The notes under the pieces were generated by a model. The model had not been told where the DNA came from, did no database searches, and saw only the letters and a program-made list of their open reading frames with translations. This document shows, piece by piece, positions 1 to 4,966 of a stretch of 10,050 nucleotides of DNA; position 1 is the stretch's first letter; every line of letters starts with the position of its first letter. The position numbers were made by a program, and so were the translations under genes. The stretch lies in NCBI GenBank assembly GCA_905373555.1, contig CAJPTP010000018.1, forward strand, positions 1 to 10,050, read 5' to 3'. Source of the DNA: an uncultured Francisella sp. (GTDB lineage Bacteria; Pseudomonadota; Gammaproteobacteria; Burkholderiales; Neisseriaceae).

Positions 1-14
1 GACGGGGAGGGCAT
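1..14 (-). CDS. First codons of a downstream gene, by position virB10 (cut by window edge)
   Basis: An ATG at 14-12 on the minus strand opens a frame (Met-Pro-Ser-Pro...) that runs off the window. An AGGAG Shine-Dalgarno sequence at 26-22 sits 7 bases upstream, which is ideal spacing. The gene follows virB9 in the same direction with a 126-base gap. In VirB operons the gene after virB9 is virB10, the TonB-like protein that links the inner-membrane complex to the VirB7/VirB9 outer-membrane ring. Identity rests on position only, because four residues cannot show homology. The start itself is well supported by the ribosome-binding site. Confidence 0.45.
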
Positions 15-21
15 GCTCTGT

Positions 22-26
22 CTCCT
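22..26 (-). promoter_or_regulatory. Shine-Dalgarno site of the gene starting at 14
   Basis: AGGAG on the minus strand, 7 bases before the ATG at 14-12. It is the main evidence that a gene starts at the window edge. Confidence 0.55.
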
Positions 27-121
27 GATCCGGGCGCGGCGCCGGGCCGGCGGCGCGCCGTGTTTTCGGCGGCGGGGCCGGACGTTTTCGATCCCGCCCA
101 AGCGGTCGGAGGGCGGGGGCC

Positions 122-141
122 AAGCGGCTTGGGGGCCGCTT
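122..141 (-). other. Hairpin directly after the virB9 stop
   Basis: Perfect 7-bp arms AAGCGGC (122-128) and GCCGCTT (135-141) enclose a 6-base loop. On the minus-strand transcript the stem begins inside the virB9 TGA codon. No U-run follows, so it is not a canonical intrinsic terminator. It could slow ribosomes or protect the virB9 3' end from decay, which is inference. Confidence 0.4.
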
Positions 142-1376
142 CAGGCCGATTTCGCCCGGGCTTTCGCTTGGGCTTTCGCTTGGGCTTTCTTTTGGGGTTT
201 TTTCTTGGCCGTTTCGCGCGCGGCTTTTCTTTTTTTGCCCCACGCCTTGTTGTTCAAGGCCAGCGCCAAGCGGCCTTGGCGCAGGATGAACCTTCGCTCC
301 ACCCCGGGGGCGATCAGGGTGTCGCCCGCCACCTCGAATTCGGCGGGCGTTTCGCCGCCGTCGGCGCCGAGTCTGTACAAGGCGGGCAGGCTTTGGTTGC
401 GCCCAAATTCGATGTAGGTCTTCTTCCCGTCGTCGACCATGCGCGTGGGGGCCAACCGCCGATCGCCTTGGCCCCAATAGTCTCGGTTGATCCGGATGCG
501 GGGTTGCCCTTTGCCTTTGCCGCCCGATTTGCCGCCCTTGCCCGCGGCCCAAGCCGTCGTCGGGGTTTCGGATCGGCTTTGTCGCTCCAGCTCGAAAAGC
601 CGGTCGATGGGGCGGGGCTTTTTCGCCTCGGCCAAGGCGGATGCCTTGGCAGGCGCCGCAGGCTCGCGCCACCCTGGGTTGGGCGCGTCGGCCGCCGGCT
701 CGGGGGACGGGGCGGGTTCGCGTTGCGCGCCCATTCCCGGTTCCTCTCCTGGTTCCTCTCCCGTTCCGGCCCCCATTCCCGCCCCCTCGGCCAAGGCCGC
801 GATCGTCGCCGACGGTTCGTCTGTTTGCGGGTATTTGAAGCGGACGATCGTGTCGGCGCTTTGCCCGCTTCGGCGCAAGGCCAAGGAAAAGGCATAGGTG
901 CGCAGATTGGTTTCGACCACCATGTTGGTGGGCCGCGCGTCGTTGAGCGGTTTGAACACGATGTTTCGCCCTTTGACTTGGACGCTCCAAGAATCGGCGT
1001 CGCCCAAGGCCACGATCGCATCCTCGCTTTTGAAGTTTTCCCCGCGCGGAAACTGCACGACGATCACGGCGTTGCGGTTCGCCCGCAGCCGATACGTCCT
1101 GTCCTGTTCGTAGCGAAAGTATTTCACCTTGCCGGGTTCCGCCCGCGGGGCGGTTTCGGGGGCCGTTTTGGCCGCGGCGGCGCACGGATCCGCCCACAGC
1201 GCCAGCGCCGCCCCGATCGCGGCGGCCGCCGCCAAACCCGGGGCGGGGAAGGCCGCTGAGACGGGCCGCGTCAAGAGGAAAAAGCGCGCGGCCGCGTCGG
1301 CGGCGCCCGTGAAGCCCGGCCGCCGCCGGGATCGGGTTTCGCGGTTTGCGAAAAATTTTCGCCTGGGTTGGCTCAT
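141..1376 (-). CDS. virB9: VirB9, outer-membrane core complex protein of the T4SS
   Basis: 411 aa. VirB9 lines the outer-membrane channel with VirB7 and VirB10. The N-domain (about residues 83-185) carries the family pattern: a GDADSW motif near 125, a FKPL near 141, a TNMVVETNLRTYAFSL block at 150-165. The C-domain (about 290-380) has NRDYW, the VDDGKKTYIEF block near 314-324, and an FILRQG...N ending, as in VirB9/CagX proteins. A hydrophobic signal segment lies at 47-69, ending near PCAAAAK. Start: ATG at 1376 with GGGAG 10 bases upstream; no other Met occurs before residue 150. An upstream in-frame ATG (1463) lacks this support. Odd points: the signal has a 45-residue basic n-region, a roughly 100-residue Gly/Pro/Glu/Ala linker (187-290) splits the two domains, and the protein ends in a Lys/Ala-rich tail with tandem QAKA. 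Many family members are near 280-300 aa. Confidence 0.93.
   Translation of the reverse strand: MSQPRRKFFANRETRSRRRPGFTGAADAAARFFLLTRPVSAAFPAPGLAAAAAIGAALALWADPCAAAAKTAPETAPRAEPGKVKYFRYEQDRTYRLRANRNAVIVVQFPRGENFKSEDAIVALGDADSWSVQVKGRNIVFKPLNDARPTNMVVETNLRTYAFSLALRRSGQSADTIVRFKYPQTDEPSATIAALAEGAGMGAGTGEEPGEEPGMGAQREPAPSPEPAADAPNPGWREPAAPAKASALAEAKKPRPIDRLFELERQSRSETPTTAWAAGKGGKSGGKGKGQPRIRINRDYWGQGDRRLAPTRMVDDGKKTYIEFGRNQSLPALYRLGADGGETPAEFEVAGDTLIAPGVERRFILRQGRLALALNNKAWGKKRKAARETAKKKPQKKAQAKAQAKARAKSA
159..194 (-). repeat. 12-bp tandem repeat in the virB9 3' end
   Basis: Three head-to-tail copies of a 12-bp unit, GGCTTTCGCTTG on the plus strand; the third copy is imperfect. They encode the QAKAQAKARAK part of the basic VirB9 tail. 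The unit is a multiple of three, so copy change would lengthen or shorten the tail without a frameshift. Confidence 0.7.
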
Positions 1377-1506
1377 CGTTGCTTTGCTCCCTTTTCTCCG
1401 CAATCTGCCTTGCCGCGCCGGCCGCGGCGCCGAATCCGCTGCCCTTCGCATGCGCTTCGGCAAGCGGTTTGGCGGGCGGTTTTTGGGCTTCCGCCCCGTC
1501 GGCGGC
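1377..1506 (-). other. virB8-virB9 spacer with coding-like composition
   Basis: 130 bases lie between the virB8 TAA and the virB9 ATG. In the virB8 frame the spacer stays open throughout and reads as an Ala/Lys/Glu/Pro-rich tail. By hand count about 26 of its 45 codons start with G, against about 9 of 43 in the virB9 frame. No separate start with a ribosome-binding site is visible. It may be a former VirB8 tail cut off by a stop mutation (inference). Confidence 0.4.
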
Positions 1507-2460
1507 TTAGGCGCCGAACTCCTGCTCGGGCACGGCCTCGTAGCTGTAAACCCGATAGCCCAAGGGGTTGATCAGCCTGTCGCTTTCTTTGGCCTCGCCG
1601 TTGACGTAGCCGTATTTGATCGTCGCGATCATGCGCTGCGGCGGGATTTCGGCCGCGGCGGGGCTCATGGGGATGGGTTTTTTGACGAAGCGCACCTGCA
1701 TCAGCTCGCCGATCCGGGTCACGGCCAAAATGTCGACCGTGACCTTGTAGTTGTCTCGCAGCAACTTGTCGGGCGAATCCTTGGATTCGTACAGCGCGTG
1801 GAATTCGCGCTGGGTTTGGGGCGAGGACATGAGGTTGGTGAAGGCGTAGGTGTCTTTGATCGTGTGCCAGTCGTAGCTTTCCCGGGCGCGCACGTACTGC
1901 GCCGCCAAGCTTTTGTCTTGGGCGTCGAGCGGGGCGCTCGTTCGGCTGCCCAAGGGCTCCAGCGTCGAGGTTTCGCCCGTGAGCTTGTCCACCTGCACCA
2001 CGTACGGCACCGACTGCTTCAAAGGCAGAAGAAAGGCATACCCCGTCAAGCTCACCGCCAGCAGCGCCCCGTTGAAAACCGCGATGCGCCAGGCCAGTTT
2101 TTTTTCGCGGCGCAACGCCTCCAAGGAGCTCATCTCCGTTTGCCGCCCCAAGGCCAAGAGGCGCTGCGCCAAAGACGGCTCCGCCCCATGCTTGTCGGCG
2201 CCTTTCGCCGCGCCCGCCTCGATCCCCGCGGGCGCCGCCGTTCCCGCCGCCGCGGCGGATGGCCTTCCGGCGCGCTGCGGCTGCGATTCCGTCCGCTTGC
2301 GTCCGGCCGTCGGGTTTTTGGCCGCCGACTTGGCCGCGCGGGGCGCGGCTTTGGGCTTGCCGCATCCTTCCTGCGCTTGGGGCGAGTCGGACGGGGCGCC
2401 CGGGGCGGCGGAAAGACGGCGAGGCTTGGCTGGCGCTTCGCCTTTTGCGCGTTGAGCCAT
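1507..2460 (-). CDS. virB8: VirB8, inner-membrane scaffold protein of the T4SS
   Basis: 317 aa. VirB8 is a bitopic inner-membrane protein whose periplasmic domain nucleates assembly with VirB9 and VirB10. Seen here: a cytoplasmic N-terminus of about 120 residues, one membrane span (about 124-146), then the periplasmic NTF2-like domain starting with the family hallmark LLPLKQSVPYVVQVDKLTG (144-162) and closing with NPLGYRVYSYEA (298-309). The start at 2460 has AGGAG 9 bases upstream, which overlaps the TAG stop of virB7, so the two are probably translationally coupled. The N-terminus is longer than is usual for the family by roughly 80 residues and is rich in Ala, Lys, Arg and Pro. The periplasmic domain looks intact. 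Confidence 0.95.
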   Translation of the reverse strand: MAQRAKGEAPAKPRRLSAAPGAPSDSPQAQEGCGKPKAAPRAAKSAAKNPTAGRKRTESQPQRAGRPSAAAAGTAAPAGIEAGAAKGADKHGAEPSLAQRLLALGRQTEMSSLEALRREKKLAWRIAVFNGALLAVSLTGYAFLLPLKQSVPYVVQVDKLTGETSTLEPLGSRTSAPLDAQDKSLAAQYVRARESYDWHTIKDTYAFTNLMSSPQTQREFHALYESKDSPDKLLRDNYKVTVDILAVTRIGELMQVRFVKKPIPMSPAAAEIPPQRMIATIKYGYVNGEAKESDRLINPLGYRVYSYEAVPEQEFGA

Positions 2461-2472
2461 GGATCCAAACTC

Positions 2473-2973
2473 CTAAACCGGCGCCGAGCCGGGCGCATCG
2501 CCCCGGGCGCGCGCTGGGGCGCTTTGGGGGCGGTCGGCCGGGACATGTCGGCAATGGGATGGGGACGCGGCGAAGGGGAAGCTCAAGCTCAAGCCCAAGC
2601 TCCGGCCGAAGCCGTTCGCGCTTGGGGATCCCGGCGCCGACGGGGCGGCGCGGAAAAACGGCGCCGCGTTCGACGCGGAGTCGGATGGGGCGCTTTGAGG
2701 GCGCGCGGGCGGCGCGTTGATGGGAAACTCGGGCCCGCTCGGCGCGGGCAGGCCGGGCGCGGCGCAGCCGCCCAACAGCGCCGCAAAGGCGGCGACGCCC
2801 GCACAAGCGGCGGCTTGGGCCAAAGGTCGAAACAAAAGGCGTCCGCCTTGGTTTCGGCCGCCCGTCCGGGCGGATCGCGATTGGGCTTGCTTGGGGGCCT
2901 GCGTTTGGGCCCGAGCTCGGGCGCGCTCCGATGCGTGGTGGCGCGGCGGGGGCGCGACGCTGAAAGTCGGCAT
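2473..2973 (-). CDS. virB7: VirB7-like outer-membrane lipoprotein
   Basis: 166 aa. VirB7 proteins are small lipoproteins that anchor VirB9 at the outer membrane. A hydrophobic segment (about 51-69) ends in the lipobox LLGGC, with the lipidated Cys at 70, followed by a PEFPINA motif (81-87) of the kind found just after the lipid Cys in VirB7 proteins. The gene sits between virB6 and virB8, the expected place. Start: ATG at 2973 with AAGGAG 7 bases upstream, the best ribosome-binding site in the window. This gives a 50-residue basic n-region, odd for a lipoprotein. A TTG at 2835 would give a normal-length signal peptide but has a poor ribosome-binding site. After the motif comes an 80-residue Pro/Ser/Ala-rich tail; most VirB7 proteins are only 40-60 aa. 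The 3' end lies 12 bases before virB8. Confidence 0.8.
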   Translation of the reverse strand: MPTFSVAPPPRHHASERARARAQTQAPKQAQSRSARTGGRNQGGRLLFRPLAQAAACAGVAAFAALLGGCAAPGLPAPSGPEFPINAPPARPQSAPSDSASNAAPFFRAAPSAPGSPSANGFGRSLGLSLSFPFAASPSHCRHVPADRPQSAPARARGDAPGSAPV

Positions 2974-2980
2974 TTTCGGT

Positions 2981-2986
2981 CTCCTT
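2981..2986 (-). promoter_or_regulatory. Strong Shine-Dalgarno site deciding the virB7 start
   Basis: AAGGAG on the minus strand, 7 bases before the ATG at 2973. It supports the long N-terminus of the lipoprotein over a downstream TTG. Confidence 0.7.
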
Positions 2987-3000
2987 CGAGGTTTGTTTCG

Positions 3001-3034
3001 CCCGGCGCCGCCCGGCGCCGATCGCTCGGCGCCG
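3001..3034. repeat. Cluster of three CGGCGCCG palindromes
   Basis: The octamer CGGCGCCG occurs at 3003-3010, 3013-3020 and 3027-3034, the first two as a 10-bp tandem. They lie in the 194-base spacer between virB6 and virB7. The octamer also appears near 2477, 2631, 3129 and 9912, so it is common in this GC-rich DNA; function unknown. Confidence 0.5.
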
Positions 3035-3167
3035 CTTTTCTTGCGCTTGGCTTTGTCGCGCCGTCCCCAAGCTTGGCGTTCGGGGTGGCCGCGCGTTTTG
3101 GGTTTGTTTGCCGTCGGCCTTCGATCCGGCGCCGTCTTGCCCGGCGCTTTTGGCTCACGCCTAAGCC

Positions 3168-4067
3168 TCAGTCTTTGCCCGATCGGCGCAAAACGCTGTG
3201 GATCGAATGCGCCATCAAGCTCACGCCGGCGCCCGAGAACAGCGATTGGAACAGCCTCGAGCAGTTGACGATCAGCAAGGCGAAGATCACGAACGCGATC
3301 ACCAGCTGCGACAGGACGGCGGGGGCGACGACCACCGCCATGCCCGGGGTGAAGCCCGCGCGCACGATCCCCACGCAGTAATTGACGTAAAAGTTCAGAT
3401 ACAGCCGGTTGACCAAGTTCAGCGCCAAGACCAAAAAAGCGAACGAAAGGGCATGGCCCGCCCAGTTCATCCCCCACGAGCGCGTGGAGGGGTAGGCCAT
3501 GAAGGCCAAAAAAACGGGGCCCGCGATCGCCAAAATCAGCATTTGCGCCTTGGCCAAGATGTAGTAGGCCAAGATCACCACGAAAGTCAGGCACACCGTG
3601 AGGTAGCCCGCAAAGACGGTGAGGTTGACCAGCATCTTGTCCGCGATTTCGGCCGCGGGCAGATCGGCCGCCGCCACGCGCAGCCCCTCCATGGCCGTGA
3701 CGATGCGGTTGAAGCTCGCGTCCATCGCCGAGCCGTCGAGCTTCGCGCCCAAGGCGCTTTGGGACAGCTCATCCGGCAGGCTCATCATTGCCTTGGCCAC
3801 GATCGCGTAGTTGTCGGCGTTGAACGCCAAAGCCACGAGAAACAGCCACAGGACGATCTTCAAGGCGGCGTCGGCGAACGCCGCGGCGGCCCCCGCGCGC
3901 AGATAGCCCACGTACAGCGCGAGCAGGTAGAGGGTCAAAGCCGTCAGCATCGCGGGGGCGATGGCCTGCGCGAGGCGCGCGGCGGCCTCCAGCGCCATGT
4001 CCGGCCCCTTGCCGACAAAGGCTTCGACAATCTGCCCAAAGTAGCCGTTGGAATAAAGCGTCGCCAT
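3168..4067 (-). CDS. virB6: VirB6, polytopic inner-membrane channel protein of the T4SS
   Basis: 299 aa, typical length for VirB6/TrbL. VirB6 is the multi-spanning inner-membrane component contacted by the substrate during transfer. About six hydrophobic spans are visible: near 37-56, 67-83, 147-171, 174-191, 203-222 and 248-268. A large central loop (84-146) separates the second and third, as expected for the family's central periplasmic loop. The Trp-containing STRSWGMNWAGHAL stretch (194-207) precedes the fifth span and matches the conserved core region. Start: ATG at 4067, preceded by a purine-rich GGAGG 10 bases away. The frame stays open upstream, but only inside virB5. The gene lies 110 bases after virB5 with no entry-exclusion gene between, unlike many conjugative VirB operons. 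The ribosome-binding region contains a G-quadruplex motif and a hairpin (see separate entries). Confidence 0.93.
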   Translation of the reverse strand: MATLYSNGYFGQIVEAFVGKGPDMALEAAARLAQAIAPAMLTALTLYLLALYVGYLRAGAAAAFADAALKIVLWLFLVALAFNADNYAIVAKAMMSLPDELSQSALGAKLDGSAMDASFNRIVTAMEGLRVAAADLPAAEIADKMLVNLTVFAGYLTVCLTFVVILAYYILAKAQMLILAIAGPVFLAFMAYPSTRSWGMNWAGHALSFAFLVLALNLVNRLYLNFYVNYCVGIVRAGFTPGMAVVVAPAVLSQLVIAFVIFALLIVNCSRLFQSLFSGAGVSLMAHSIHSVLRRSGKD

Positions 4068-4074
4068 GGCCTTT

Positions 4075-4097
4075 CCCCCTCCCGCGTTCCCCCTCCC
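4075..4097 (-). promoter_or_regulatory. G-quadruplex-type motif over the virB6 ribosome-binding site
   Basis: On the minus strand four G-runs of 3, 5, 3 and 5 are separated by 1, 5 and 1 bases. The arrangement is an 11-base unit, GGGAGGGGGAA, repeated with CGC between. It meets the usual definition of a G-quadruplex (four runs of three or more G, loops of 1-7). It contains the only Shine-Dalgarno-like sequence of virB6 and lies 7 bases before the ATG. Folding is inferred, not shown. Confidence 0.6.
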
Positions 4098-4117
4098 ACA
4101 CACATATGTGTGTGTGG
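4096..4117 (-). repeat. (CA)n/(TG)n palindrome, hairpin between virB5 and virB6
   Basis: As DNA, 4097-4114 is a perfect 18-bp palindrome of alternating purines and pyrimidines. As minus-strand RNA, 4117-4096 can form a 9-bp stem with a CAUA loop. It directly abuts the G-run motif before virB6. Alternating CG steps continue nearby (4121-4128). Confidence 0.7.
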
Positions 4118-4155
4118 ATGCGCGCGCGTTTCGCCGCTTGGGTTCGAGCTTGCCC

Positions 4156-4175
4156 GCCTTGGGGCCCCAAAAGGC
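4156..4175 (-). other. GC-rich hairpin just after the virB5 stop
   Basis: GCCTT and AAGGC arms flank a TTGGGG/CCCC-rich centre, beginning three bases after the virB5 TAG. No U-run follows. Like the hairpin after virB9, it could act on mRNA stability between operon genes (inference). Confidence 0.35.
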
Positions 4176-4177
4176 GC

Positions 4178-4966
4178 CTAGCGTCTCCGGCGCGCCTCGG
4201 CGCCGCCCGGCCGCTCGCAGGCGTCGAAATCGCCGCCTTGGAGCATGCATTTGACCGAGCGCTTGTAGCTCTCCCGCTCGATGCGCTCTTGGGCGTCGAA
4301 CAGGCTTTCGATGGCGCTCAATTTGTTGCGGGCGTTTTCGATGCGGGCCTGCTCGGCGGCGATGCGGTTGGCCAAGTCTTGGGATTCCTTGACGTCCATG
4401 GTTTGGGCGGCGGCGTCTTGCATCGCGGCGATTTCGCCCATCGCGCGCTGCGCGTCTTTGAGGTAGCTTTGGACGATCTCGCGGCGCTTGAGCAGCGCGG
4501 CGGCCAGGCTCTTGGCCCCGCTTGATCCGCCCAGGGCTCTGTCGGCCCCCGCCCGGTCGATGCTGTCGTAGATGGCTTTCCAAGAGCCCGGAACCGAGTC
4601 CGAGTAGCGCGAGCCGATCGCGCCCGCGGCGCGCGGCTTGGTGATCGCGTCGAGCTGCGCCTGAAGCCGCTCGATTTGCTTCACTTGGTTGTCCAGCTCG
4701 GCGCCCATCTTCTCGATTTGGATGATCTGGTGGCGAATGACGCCCGCGTCGATCACGGGCACGGCGGCCGTCGCCGCAAAAGGCGCGCCCGCCAGGGCGG
4801 CCGCGGCCGCTGCTGCGGCGATCCGCCGCCCGCGCGGCGCCCTGCGCCCGGGCCCGCTTGCGCCCGGGGTCCAAGAGCCGCGCGTCGGCGTGCTTCGGTT
4901 TGGCGTCGCGGCCCGATCGTCGGGGGCGGCGCATGGGAAATGGGGCGTCGACGGATTGGTTTTCAT
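4178..4966 (-). CDS. virB5: VirB5, minor pilus subunit of the T4SS
   Basis: 262 aa. VirB5 sits at the pilus tip and takes part in host or recipient contact; the family includes TrbJ. After a poly-Ala signal core (49-60) with likely cleavage near ATA-A (66-68), the mature protein starts with the family motif VPVIDAGVIRHQ (69-80), then a coiled-coil-rich helical stretch (about 80-108), and a second helical bundle (150-235). Two late Cys (240, 250) could pair in the periplasm. Start: ATG at 4966 shares the ATGA overlap with the virB4 stop, with AAAGGA 9 bases upstream, so translational coupling to virB4 is likely. There is no other Met before residue 87, so the 48-residue Pro/Arg/Ser-rich n-region before the signal core seems real. 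The extreme C-terminus is Arg-rich. Confidence 0.9.
   Translation of the reverse strand: MKTNPSTPHFPCAAPDDRAATPNRSTPTRGSWTPGASGPGRRAPRGRRIAAAAAAAALAGAPFAATAAVPVIDAGVIRHQIIQIEKMGAELDNQVKQIERLQAQLDAITKPRAAGAIGSRYSDSVPGSWKAIYDSIDRAGADRALGGSSGAKSLAAALLKRREIVQSYLKDAQRAMGEIAAMQDAAAQTMDVKESQDLANRIAAEQARIENARNKLSAIESLFDAQERIERESYKRSVKCMLQGGDFDACERPGGAEARRRR

Noticed and set aside
1129..3381. 750-codon open frame on the plus strand
   Set aside because: It lies antisense to virB9, virB8, virB7 and the end of virB6, which have clear family motifs. Its translation is Arg/Gly/Ala-rich with no recognisable domain, the usual artefact of GC-rich DNA with few stop codons.
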